Assembly: GCA_963756455.1 (NCBI GenBank)
Contig: CAVWNC010000004.1
Span: 1,798,001-1,862,000, forward strand
Source of the DNA: DASQPA01 sp963756455
GTDB taxonomy: Bacteria > Acidobacteriota > Thermoanaerobaculia > Multivoradales > UBA5704
Length of the DNA: 64,000 bases
Direction of reading: 5' to 3'
Position 1 is the first letter of the stretch, and every line of letters begins with the position of its first letter. The position numbers were made by a program, and so were the translations under genes. This document shows, in pieces, positions 8,046 to 15,317 of this stretch. The notes under the pieces were generated by a model. The model did no database searches. It saw nothing but the letters and a program-made list of their open reading frames with translations, and had not been told where the DNA came from.

Positions 8046-8232
8046 GGCCCCAAGCCGGCCCTCGCGCGCCGGCCAGGTACAGGTGCGGTACAGGTGCCAG
8101 CCGTTCGGCGGGCCATTTGGGAAGTTCGGTAAGCCCTTTTAATGCTTTGACTTATGGTGCCTCGCCCAAGCGGTAGCGAGAAAATTCGAGATTCCCTGCA
8201 AGATCGCCGGACTTTTTCCGTCCTTCTTCCCT

Positions 8233-9156
8233 ATGGGAAGACGTCTACGCTATCTATCTCCCGAGGGGAACGGTCTGGTCGAGGTCACTTGCCGGACCAT
8301 CCAAGGCCGCTTTCTCCTCACCCCCAGCACGGAGCTCAACGAGATCATCCTCGGCGCCCTCGGTCGGGCGCAGGAGCTCTACCCGGTCGAAATCTGCGCC
8401 TTTGCCTTCACGAGCAACCACTTCCACCTCCTGCTCCGCGTCGAGTCCACCCAACGGCTCGCGCAGTTCATGGGACACTTCAACTCGAATCTCGCCCGGG
8501 AAGCCGGTCGTCTGGCCCACTGGCGCGAGAAGTTCTGGGGCCGGCGCTACCAGGCCATTCCGGTCAGCGAAGAGGAAGCCGCACAGGTTGCGCGGCTTCG
8601 GTACATCCTTGCGCACGGCTGTAAGGAAGGGCTTGTCGAGCGCCTGAGAGACTGGCCCGGGGTTTCCGCCGTCCGCGCCCTCCTCGAAGACGAGCCTCTC
8701 GAAGGCTATTGGTTCGACCGCAGCCGGGAACACGCGGACCGGCGCCGGGGCCTCGCTTTCGAGCGGCTGAGCTACGCCACGCCGTACACGGTCCACCTCA
8801 CGCCTCTCCCCTGCTGGGAACACCTGTCGAGCCACGAATACCAGCGGCGGATCGCGGAGCTCGTCGAGGACATCGAGAGTCAGGCCGCCCTCAAGCGCCG
8901 GCTTCACGATCTTCCGGCGAAAGGTCCAGAGAACGTCTTGACGCAAGAGCCTCACGACGCGCCCGAAACGCTCAAGAAGTCGCCCGCGCCGCTCTTCCAC
9001 GCGGCGAGCCGAAAGGTCCGGCAGGAGTTCTATGAAGGCTACAAATATTTCGTGGCGGCATTCCAGGACGCCGCCGCCAGGCTGCGGGCCGGCGAAACGG
9101 ACGTCCTCTTCCCCGCGGGGTCCTTCCCTCCCGCCTTACCGTGGGTGAGCGGGTAG
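8233..9156 (+). CDS. REP-associated (RAYT-like) Y1 transposase
   Basis: The 307-aa protein is a single-strand HUH/Y1 transposase. The metal-binding HUH motif is in FTSNHFHLLLRVE (about residue 60). The tyrosine is in LRYILAHGCKEGLVE (about residue 126), corresponding to the RYIxxNPVxxGLV region of RAYT proteins. A C-terminal extension of about 150 aa is not part of the core fold. RAYTs process palindromic REP sequences, and a MITE-like inverted repeat lies 0.66 kb downstream. GCCGGC-type palindromes occur just upstream (about 8050-8110). No flanking ends could be defined. Confidence 0.75.
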   Translation: MGRRLRYLSPEGNGLVEVTCRTIQGRFLLTPSTELNEIILGALGRAQELYPVEICAFAFTSNHFHLLLRVESTQRLAQFMGHFNSNLAREAGRLAHWREKFWGRRYQAIPVSEEEAAQVARLRYILAHGCKEGLVERLRDWPGVSAVRALLEDEPLEGYWFDRSREHADRRRGLAFERLSYATPYTVHLTPLPCWEHLSSHEYQRRIAELVEDIESQAALKRRLHDLPAKGPENVLTQEPHDAPETLKKSPAPLFHAASRKVRQEFYEGYKYFVAAFQDAAARLRAGETDVLFPAGSFPPALPWVSG

Positions 9157-9392
9157 GCAACTCAACCGCCCGACAGCCATACGCCCAGCCTCCGATACCT
9201 CTCGTGATCGAGGGGAAGGGAGGGGTCTACTCTCTGTCTGTCGGCGAGCCGATCGCGCCGACCCAGGGAGGCTCAGGAATGCTCGCGTTCGCCTCTCAGC
9301 CCAAGGAAATGCCGGCAGACAAGCCAACATCAGGGCACAGGCAGAGGACGATCGCCGCCGCCCGCTGCCAAGCGCCGCCAAGAGGCTGCTCC

Positions 9393-9821
9393 GCCGCCGC
9401 CAAGAGGGTGGCACATCTCAGCGAGATCCTGCGCGACAATCTGGCCCAACTCCCGCCGGGCGCCTCGCCCGGCCAGGCGATGTTCGCGCAGACGCCGATG
9501 CGCTTCTTCGACCCGCGCTGCGATGCCGCTCCCCTGTTTGAGGGAGCCGAGCCCAAGCCGGCGCTCCTCCAGCACCTCCTCGGTCCCCTCACGGCCGGCT
9601 GGGACGTCACCATCGGAGCCGGCTCGCTCGGTGTGCCGATCCTCCTCACCCATGGACGCTACGACTATGTCGTCCCCCACGGCCTCTGGGACGGAATTGC
9701 CGAAACGCTCCCCAACGCCACCTTCGAGCTCTTCGAGAGGAGCGGCCACCAACCGTTCGTCGAGGAGCCCGACCGGTTCGCCGATGCGGTCACGGAGTGG
9801 ATGCGCAGAGGTGAGGGGTAG
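9393..9821 (+). pseudogene. C-terminal fragment of an alpha/beta hydrolase
   Basis: From about 9393 the frame encodes the last ~140 residues of a proline-iminopeptidase-type alpha/beta hydrolase. The acid-bearing strand is VPILLTHGRYDYVVPHGLWDGIAETLP, and the catalytic histidine is in ERSGHQPFVEEP. The N-terminal half with the nucleophile elbow and oxyanion loop is missing. The open frame continues upstream to 9141 but looks unrelated. It therefore cannot be an active hydrolase. Its stop codon overlaps the left arm of the inverted-repeat element at 9818, and the RAYT gene lies directly upstream, which suggests disruption by mobile DNA. Confidence 0.7.
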
Positions 9822-9967
9822 AGACGCCCAGCCGCTACCACAGGTTTTTCCGTAACCATCAACGCCAGGGCGTCTCAACGCTCCTAGGAGCAAGGCGTCT
9901 CGGGCCTGCGGAGACGCGCTGGCGGTAGGGTTCCGGGGATTCTGCCGTAGCGGCTGCGCGTCTCTAC
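9818..9967. repeat. 150-bp MITE-like element with 21-bp terminal inverted repeats
   Basis: The arms at 9818-9838 and 9947-9967 (GTAGAGACGC...CCGCTAC and GTAGCGGCTG...TCTCTAC) are inverted repeats matching at 20 of 21 positions. Inside are further GCGTCTC repeats and a perfect palindrome, GCTCCTAGGAGC (9880-9891). It contains no gene. The size, terminal symmetry and nearby RAYT gene fit a non-autonomous palindromic element. The same 12-bp palindrome recurs at 16551-16562. Confidence 0.65.
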
Positions 9968-10035
9968 GAACACCTGTCGTGCGCGCCTCCCTTCCCGGAG
10001 TACCGCCAAGGTGTAGGACGCTCTATAGTGAGCCG

Positions 10036-10716
10036 ATGCGAGCCCCCATGGCCGGCTGGACCGCATCCCTCCTCGGCGGTCTCCTGGCAATCTTTCTCGG
10101 CCTGGCCGCCGCTCCCGTCCGAGCGGAAAACCTCGTCGCCAACCCCGGTTTCGACACCGACGTGAACGGGTGGACCGTCAACAACGCCGCTCGGGACGGC
10201 ACCCGCGATGCTCAAGGCTCCGCGGGCTCGGGTTCCGCCCGCTCCTTCCGCTTCCTGGCGGGACCGAACGACTGCATCGACACGATCTCCCAGTGCGTCA
10301 CCGGGTTGCGCGGCGGCACCCGTTATGACTTCGGCGGTAAGATCCTCCTTCCGACCAGCCTCAACCAGACGACGGGGGGACAGGGCTCGATCGACGTGCA
10401 GTGGTATTCCGACACCTGCGGCAGCGCTCTCCTCCGTACCGACTTCGGACCCACCGTCGATTCGACCGCCAACGCGGACGTCTGGACCCCGAGCAACGCC
10501 TCCGGAGTCACCGCGCCGCCCGGCACCACGAGCGCCCGGCTGACCGGCAGGAACTGTGTGCTCGGTGTCGGCAACGTGGAGATCTTCTTCGACGACATGT
10601 TCTTGCAGTCGTCGCCGACCTTCACCCCGGCCGTGCCGGTGCTCGATCGCGGGGGCCTTGCCGTGCTCGTCCTGCTGCTCGGGAGCTGCGGCCTGCTCGC
10701 GCTACGCCGGCGCTAG
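10036..10716 (+). CDS. Secreted protein with IPTL-CTERM-like sorting tail
   Basis: The 226-aa precursor has a signal peptide (cleavage near VRAEN). A carbohydrate-binding-like jelly-roll module follows, starting NLVANPGFDTDVNGWT, a pattern typical of CBM/CenC-type domains. The last 27 residues, from VPVLDRGG to GLLALRRR, have the proline, hydrophobic segment and arginine cluster of IPTL/PEP-CTERM sorting signals, recognised by exosortase-like enzymes at the membrane. I chose the ATG at 10036 because it gives a normal signal peptide; an upstream ATG at 9979 adds an unlikely leader. No sorting enzyme is in the window. Confidence 0.75.
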   Translation: MRAPMAGWTASLLGGLLAIFLGLAAAPVRAENLVANPGFDTDVNGWTVNNAARDGTRDAQGSAGSGSARSFRFLAGPNDCIDTISQCVTGLRGGTRYDFGGKILLPTSLNQTTGGQGSIDVQWYSDTCGSALLRTDFGPTVDSTANADVWTPSNASGVTAPPGTTSARLTGRNCVLGVGNVEIFFDDMFLQSSPTFTPAVPVLDRGGLAVLVLLLGSCGLLALRRR

Positions 10717-10905
10717 ACCCCAATCCTGGCGCCAGCAAACACCGCGTCCTCTCGGAGGGTGTCTGAAGATCGACTGCGGTCCTGGGTACAGGGTTTACGT
10801 GGAGCGGGAAGAGCCTCTGAGGGGGATGGTCGGTGACGATCACCGGGGCGCCGGTGACCTTGAGCCCTCGCCACAGGGTATTCTTCCTACGATGAGGTGC
10901 CCCCT

Positions 10906-11103
10906 ATGAGAGCGACAACGCAAGCCCGCCGACCCGAGGAAACCTCGAAGCCCTCTCTGGGCGCCGACGAACGGGAACGGACCCTCCGTATATTGGACGC
11001 TCTCTTGGAAGGCGACGCGGCGGAGCAGCGGGAGACCTTGGCTTTTCTCAAGGAATCGCTGGAAAAGGACCCGCCCTCGAACCGCAAGCTGTTCTCCTTC
11101 TGA
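10906..11103 (+). CDS. Small hypothetical protein
   Basis: A 65-aa charged protein (MRATTQARRPEETS..., ending PPSNRKLFSF). It has a central amphipathic helix (ERERTLRILDALLEGDAAEQRETLAFLKESLEKD), resembling short antitoxin-like or regulatory proteins. It lies 76 bp upstream of the second DUF433/DUF5615 pair on the same strand and could belong to the same transcript. No family is recognised, and the ribosome site is weak. Confidence 0.45.
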   Translation: MRATTQARRPEETSKPSLGADERERTLRILDALLEGDAAEQRETLAFLKESLEKDPPSNRKLFSF

Positions 11104-11179
11104 ATGACCATCCTGCTCGGTGCCGGACCCTTGGGATTGATCTCCAACCCCTGGTAAACTCGCACCGAAGGAGAAATTC

Positions 11180-11395
11180 GTGCCGAGCCCCGTCCACAGC
11201 GACCCAGAAATCCTCACCGGGATGCCTGTCTTCGTCGGCACCCGGGTGCCCTTCCAGACCCTGATCGACTACCTGGAAGAGGGACAGCCTCTCGCCGAGT
11301 TCCTCGCGGACTTCCCCACCGTCACTCAGGAGCAGGCCATCGCGGCGCTGGAAGAGGCCAAGGAGGCCGTCCTCGCGCATGCGCGTCCTGCTTGA
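11180..11395 (+). CDS. DUF433 antitoxin-like protein (second pair)
   Basis: The 71-aa protein is a diverged paralogue of the one at 7516: DPEILTGMPVFVGTRVPFQTLIDYLEEG and DFPTVTQEQAIAALEEA. It starts at GTG behind aaggaga. It overlaps the following DUF5615 toxin by 17 bp, more than in the first pair. Role and partner follow from the family and arrangement. Confidence 0.85.
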   Translation: MPSPVHSDPEILTGMPVFVGTRVPFQTLIDYLEEGQPLAEFLADFPTVTQEQAIAALEEAKEAVLAHARPA

Positions 11396-11699
11396 TGAGT
11401 GCCTTCCCGAACGGCTGAAAAGCGAGCTTCCCGGCCACCAAGTACGGACCGCGCGAGAAGCCGGTTTGGCGGGCAGGAAGAATGGAGAGCTTCTCGACCT
11501 CGCCGCTGCGCAATTCGATGTCCTGGTCACCCTCGACAGAAGTATGCCATCCCAGCAAAACTTCACCGGGCGCACGCTTGGCGTCGTCGTATTGAAAGCG
11601 CGCTCCAGCAGCTTCCTTTCGCTCGAGCCGCTTCTGCCGACCTTACGGCAGGTGCTCCCGTTGATCGTCGCCGGTCAGGTGTTGCGCCTAGGTTTGTAG
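11379..11699 (+). CDS. DUF5615 PIN-like toxin (second pair)
   Basis: The 106-aa protein starts MRVLLDECLPERLKSEL and contains NGELLDLAAAQFDVLVTLDRSM and LGVVVLKARSSS. It keeps the same acidic residues as the first pair's toxin. It is a predicted RNase toxin neutralised by the DUF433 protein encoded upstream. The gene ends 53 bp before the truncated hicB copy on the other strand. Confidence 0.85.
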   Translation: MRVLLDECLPERLKSELPGHQVRTAREAGLAGRKNGELLDLAAAQFDVLVTLDRSMPSQQNFTGRTLGVVVLKARSSSFLSLEPLLPTLRQVLPLIVAGQVLRLGL

Positions 11700-11752
11700 C
11701 TGGGGCTTTGCGGACGCACTATCCTGGTTGTCCATCTGGTGAGGCTCTGCCG

Positions 11753-11932
11753 TTACGGGCAGTGGCACTGGGATGGCGCAATATCCACAGAGAGGCATCC
11801 TTCGACCGCCTCATAGAGATTCTGGAGCAGTTCTTCGAAGTTCTCTCCCTGGATCGCGCAGCCAGGAACCGCCGGGACCTCGACCCAGAACCCGCCTTCC
11901 TCAGCCTCATGGACAACCACCTTGAGCTTCAT
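11753..11932 (-). pseudogene. hicB: Truncated hicB copy
   Basis: The frame from ATG 11932 encodes about 54 residues nearly identical to the intact HicB at 14940-15143 (MKLKVVVHEAEEGGFW, then VPGCAIQGENFEELLQNL). It then diverges after VDIAPSQ to end in CHCP and a stop. The HicB C-terminal end and the downstream hicA gene are both missing. It lies inside the 0.2-kb direct repeat 11775-11989 and is probably a left-over of the duplication. Confidence 0.75.
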
Positions 11933-11989
11933 TCTTAGTTAGCCTCCTCGACCCTATGGTATCGGAATCGCGCTCGCTTCGCCCTTCCA
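11775..11989. repeat. 0.2-kb direct repeat carrying hicB 5' region, copy 1
   Basis: Starts ggcgcaatatccacagagag and ends ctcgcttcgcccttcca. It matches 14996-15197 with only scattered differences and a short indel near 11935. It covers the hicB coding region up to VDIAPSQ and the sequence upstream of hicB. The two copies bracket the broken TIR genes and the IS element. Confidence 0.85.
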
Positions 11990-12075
11990 GGAGGGAAAGC
12001 CAGCCGGGGCGACGGGAGCGGAGAGGCCGCCGCTTCCGTCCTCGGAGTCCCAGGTAGTTGCTCCAGAAAAGATTC

Positions 12076-12205
12076 AGCCCCGAAGGGGCGACGGTCATTG
12101 ACGATCACCGTCGCCCCTTCGGGGCTTTGGGTTCAAGAGGTTGACCTTATCCTGGGGCTCTCGCCCTAGGCTACCGGCCCGCACCCGTTTCGGGGTGACA
12201 TTATC
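12076..12205. repeat. REP-like hairpin cluster (degenerate copy)
   Basis: A 51-bp palindrome (12076-12126) has perfect 20-bp arms beginning AGCCCCGAAGGGGC and an 11-nt loop. CCTGGGGC-tctc-GCCCTAGG-CTACC and CACCC-gtttc-GGGGTG follow. Order and sequence match the REP element at 37127-37210, with several changes. It lies downstream of the truncated hicB and next to the 3' end of the ThsB-like pseudogene. Confidence 0.7.
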
Positions 12206-12286
12206 CCCAGCCTCCCCCAGGTAGGCGGGCACCCGTCGGTTCAGGCACGGAAGCCGCGCCACGAGCTACCCGGAGGCGGACCTGAG

Positions 12287-12759
12287 CTACCACGAAAACC
12301 GCTTCGCCTGCTCCTTCTTGCGCTGAGCCTCGTTATATGCGTCCTCGACCCAAGCCCCGAATTGGTCTCGATCCCAGGTGTAGAGCTTCGCCCCGGCTTG
12401 GGTTAGAGCTGCCGGCGCGGGACCTTGATAAGTAGCCTTACCATCTAAAGCCTTGATGTTATGGATGTATACGCCAAGAATACCATTCCCACGCTCCACG
12501 CTTTTCTCGATTTCGTACGTAACGTACTTTCTGGTTGCCGTGTGCGCTCCAATGAGCACCACGGTTACAAGTTGTGCCAGTCAAACCCTCATCAATGAGC
12601 TTTTTTATAGCTGCATCGCCCTTCCTCTTGGCGTCCTCCCAGATGGAAGAGTCTTGAAAGCCAGCGGCCGCACAGCCTTCGACAATATGAGCATTGCGTA
12701 TGACGTTCACACGGAATATGTCTTCATAGTGAAAGGAGAAAAATAACTCTCCGTGCCAT
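12287..12759 (-). pseudogene. ThsB-like TIR (DUF1863) protein, twice frameshifted
   Basis: Joined across frames, the sequence reads MARRV | FFSFHYEDIFRVNVIRNAHIVEG...IKKLIDEGLTGT | LVTVVLIGAHTATRKYVTYEIEKS, then GNGILGVYIHNIKALDGK. This is the DUF1863 TIR-like fold of Thoeris ThsB proteins, which make a cADPR-type signal after phage infection. One shift lies in the ATTTTT run just after the start (about 12744) and the other near 12570, so no frame makes the full protein. The ATG at 12759 follows GGAGGTTAGAAGGAA. It lies behind another TIR gene. No ThsA effector is adjacent. Assembly errors in homopolymers are an alternative to true decay. Confidence 0.7.
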
Positions 12760-12884
12760 TTCCTTCTAACCTCCAGTGGTTTGGTTCCCCAAATCGGATA
12801 CCCCAGCACGCACGGTCTGTAGCGCCATGGTTTCCGCTCTTGCGAGGCGTCCCAGTACGTCGAGAACCTCATTGAGGGGCCGCG

Positions 12885-13280
12885 TTATAAGGTCAAGATA
12901 GATTCGCGTTTCGGATAGCCAGGGAGTAGGTAGTTGTCAACACGGATGGGAATCAAGGTACTGTTCTCACTCCGAAACTTTCGTGCCTGCATTGATTCTT
13001 TCGCGAGTTGCGCCCAGGTGCTTTGCTCGTAACTGTGAGAAACGAGCACCAAACAGAAGCGGGCTTCAACCGAGTAGACTTGGCGCAAGTAGGCGGCACC
13101 ATTGCGGCCGACCATCTCGTGCTCGAAGTCAGCGAGGTTAGCAGCCACAGATAATAACGCAGCTTCCCTTCTCAGGGCCGGCGTAGGGATCGTGAATCGA
13201 GCACCCTGCTGGCGCTTTTCCTCCTCCTCTCTTCTGTAAGGACCCAACTGTTGCAAAAATCTGCGCGTGCGAGCGATCAC
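12885..13280 (-). pseudogene. TIR-domain protein, N-terminally truncated
   Basis: The C-terminal part resembles the second half of TIR domains: AAYLRQVYSVEARFCLVLVSHSYEQSTWA, then AKESMQARKFRSENSTLIPIRVDNYLLPG. The usual opening strand (such as VFISHSS) and its loop are missing. The open frame begins at a GTG overlapping the transposase stop, which looks accidental, and a possible IS end lies at 13258. The gene was probably cut by the IS. It is 12 bp from a weak upstream start of the next TIR gene, so the two were probably an operon of two TIR proteins. Confidence 0.6.
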
Positions 13281-14743
13281 GCGGCCATCGCGATGGCCCC
13301 TTTGTAATGCAACAGCTCGTCCTTGACGGCGGAGTTTGCGCTCATCGTCAACGTGAGCCGACCCTGAGGGTGGGTGAAGCGGCCGGCTCGCTGGATCAGC
13401 TTGCGGCGTAGGGTCTCGAGCCGTTCGAACTTCCAGAGCGGCGAGCGCTGCGGGGTGGTCGTGCGGCTGGGTTCGTTGGCGATCATCTGCAGCTCCCGGT
13501 TCAGGTTGTGAGCCAGCACCGCCGAAAGCAGGAAGATCTGGTTGCCAGCGAGCGTCTTGGTCGGAACGTAGTCCATCTGGCCCTGAGATTTCAGCTCGGC
13601 GAAGACGCCTTCCTGAGCACCGCGTCCGTTGTGATAGCGGATCGCCTCCGAAGCCCTGATCTTCTTATTGGTCACAACGACCTTGAATTCATACCCGTCG
13701 AGCTGAGGGACGAAGAGATCCAGCTGCACGGGGCCCTTGTCTCGGATCGCTACCCGCTTGCGGACGAAGAGGAAGCGATAGCGACGAGCCCACGCCTTGG
13801 GCTTCCAGCGCAGCTCGAAGTAGTCGAGGCCATCTCCGATCGACGACCAACGCTGCCGCTTCTCGACTTTACCCTTGAGCTCAGCGAAGCGCTCGAAGGG
13901 AACGGAGATGGTGAATTCCACACCCAAGCGTGTGAGCATGGTCACGAGAGCATCGCTGAAGAAAGCGCCGTCCATTCGCACCTCGACGATGACACCAGGC
14001 AGAGCTTGGCGCATGTGTTCGATACAGGCGGAGATGAATTCCTGGGCGCCGTTGGAGTCATGGACGTTGCCTGGGCGATGGTGGACATCGAGCACCTGCC
14101 CGGTTTGAGCGACCGTGCAAAACAGCGGGTAGTAGCTGCGCTGCCCCTTCTTGTGGCGGTTGAAGCCAACGGCAGTGCCCTCGGCGTAGCGGCCGGTCCC
14201 AATCACAGAGCCATCGAAGTCCAGGGTCACGCGCCGCAAATCGAGGGCGACCAGACGGTCCTGGACCACCTGCCGGCTGAGCTTTCGAGTCTCCCCGACA
14301 CTGCGAGTATCCGTTGAGGCGAGCAAACGGCTCATGGTGGCGACATCGGGCAACCGATCGAGGCCCAGCACCCGCTGCACCATAGGGTCATCGCAGTAAT
14401 AGCGAGAATCGCGAAGCTGGCGATAGCCGAGCAGGAGGTGAACGACGAGGCTCAGCACGGCCAAGCCGTGATCGTAGGCTCGATTCGAGCGCAGGTGACG
14501 GTAGGCGTTCGCGCAGTCGCTGCTTGAGATCCAGTCTCTGGAAGAGGGACTGGAACAAGAACAGCCCGGCGAAGGAGGTCAGCTGCTGATCTTCGAATTG
14601 CAGCTCGGGGAGGGCGTGGGTTTTACGCTGAACTTGTTGTCTGCTAAGCTTCATGTGAGCGGCCTCTGTGGGTTGGTTTGTGGCGTCTAGACAACACCAT
14701 TTTACCAGTCCCAGGGTCGCTTTTTACGTGGATGTCGCAGATT
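13258..14743 (-). mobile_element. IS1380-like insertion sequence (ends tentative)
   Basis: The element is defined by its transposase. Short inverted copies of AATCTGCG at 13258-13265 and 14736-14743 are the only matching end sequences I could find, so the boundaries are provisional. No target duplication is obvious. It separates the truncated TIR gene from the hicBA remnant. The transposase reading frame is interrupted, so it may no longer move by itself. Confidence 0.5.
13277..14654 (-). pseudogene. IS1380-family transposase, frameshifted near the N terminus
   Basis: The N-terminal part from ATG 14654 (MKLSRQQVQRKTHALPELQF...LKQRLRE) continues in another frame as AYRHLRSNRAYDHGLAVLSLVVHLLLGYRQLRD. 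The shift falls at about 14505-14520. The rest (13277-14464, 395 aa) is a complete DDE domain: RVTLDFDGSVIGTGRYAEG, VRMDGAFFSD and a late glutamate in AQEGVFAELKSQGQMDYVP. It ends with the family-typical LLHYKGAIAMAA. The shift may be real decay, a sequencing error, or less likely programmed frameshifting. Confidence 0.75.
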
Positions 14744-14744
14744 C

Positions 14745-14771
14745 CTGGATCTCACTCAGGGTGAGATCCAG
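14745..14771. repeat. Perfect 11-bp hairpin beside the IS end
   Basis: CTGGATCTCAC (14745-14755), loop TCAGG, GTGAGATCCAG (14761-14771). It lies directly outside the proposed right end of the IS element. It could be part of the target site, a terminator without a T-run, or an operator. No further copy was seen. Confidence 0.5.
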
Positions 14772-14817
14772 CGGCAAGGTGATCTCAGGCCTCAAATGCC
14801 TATGGCTTGGGCCTTGA

Positions 14818-14943
14818 TCAGCGGTTAGTAGGGATTCTTATTGCAACTCGCGGGTATATGTGATGGCTACCGTGGATGCGGCGTAGAACCCAGCCCCGCT
14901 GCTCCAACAGCTTCGCCAGCTCCTTGCCGGAGAGAGATCTCAT
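14818..14943 (-). pseudogene. hicA: Truncated hicA toxin gene
   Basis: Translation from ATG 14943 gives MRSLSGKELAKLLEQRGWVLRRIHGSHHIY, the first half of a HicA mRNA interferase including the catalytic histidine in GSHHIY. It then ends after PRVAIRIPTNR, 41 aa in total. HicA proteins are usually about 60 aa and end with a PVHGN...LLRxIL region, which is missing. The start overlaps the hicB stop by 4 bp (ATGA), the normal hicBA coupling. Sequence loss near 14820, next to the IS element, probably inactivated the toxin. Confidence 0.7.
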
Positions 14944-15143
14944 ACCGCGATTTCAATAATGCGAGGGTGATCCGACTCCTGGGACGGCGCAATATCCACA
15001 GAGAGGCATCCTTCGACCGCCTCATAGAGATTCTGGAGCAGCTCTTCGAAGTTCTCTCCCTGGGTCGCGCAGCCAGGAACCGCCGGGACTTCGGCCCAGA
15101 ACCCGCCTTCCTCAGCCTCATGGACAACCACCTTGAGCTTCAT
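14940..15143 (-). CDS. hicB: HicB-family antitoxin
   Basis: The 67-aa protein has the HicB partial RNase H fold: MKLKVVVHEAEEGGFWAEVPAVPGC, then QGENFEELLQNLYEAVEGCLSVD, ending RIIEIAV. HicB proteins bind and neutralise HicA. The order here is hicB then hicA with a 4-bp overlap. The start ATG follows GAGGAGG. It lacks the C-terminal DNA-binding domain of longer HicB proteins. Since hicA is truncated, hicB may now be an orphan. Its coding region and upstream DNA are duplicated at 11775-11989. Confidence 0.85.
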   Translation of the reverse strand: MKLKVVVHEAEEGGFWAEVPAVPGCATQGENFEELLQNLYEAVEGCLSVDIAPSQESDHPRIIEIAV

Positions 15144-15197
15144 TCTTGGCCTCCTCGCCTTCTATGGTATCCGAATCGCGCTCGCTTCGCCCTTCCA
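14996..15197. repeat. 0.2-kb direct repeat carrying hicB 5' region, copy 2
   Basis: This is the counterpart of 11775-11989 in the same orientation. It contains most of the intact hicB and its upstream region, and ends 17 bp before the promoter-like TGCTATGTT of the leader at 15231. Direct repeats 3.2 kb apart could recombine and delete the TIR/IS segment between them. Confidence 0.85.
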
Positions 15198-15213
15198 TTA
15201 CCGCTCTATTCGT

Positions 15214-15317
15214 GCTATGTTCCAATCATCGGGAGGATCGTCCTCCCAACCCCCAAACGGGGCCGGCCCGAGTTACCAGCTCGAACCGACCCCTAACTCC
15301 GCAAGAGGAACGAACTC
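15214..15317 (+). ncRNA. Conserved structured leader RNA of the 175-aa family, copy A
   Basis: After an extended -10-like TGCTATGTT (about 15214-15221) comes hairpin 1: GGGAGGA-tcg-TCCTCCC. Then AACCC and hairpin 2: GGGG-CCGGCC-CGAG-7-nt loop-CTCG-AACCGA-CCCC, then CTAAC. The same layout precedes the paralogue at 52046, with paired changes in both stems. The start codon lies about 25 nt after hairpin 2. It is probably a cis-acting regulatory leader, with ligand or protein unknown. Confidence 0.65.

Noticed and set aside
13277..13280. Translational coupling of transposase and TIR gene (GTGA overlap)
   Set aside because: The GTG lies at or inside the proposed IS end and precedes sequence unlike a TIR N terminus, so the overlap is probably accidental.
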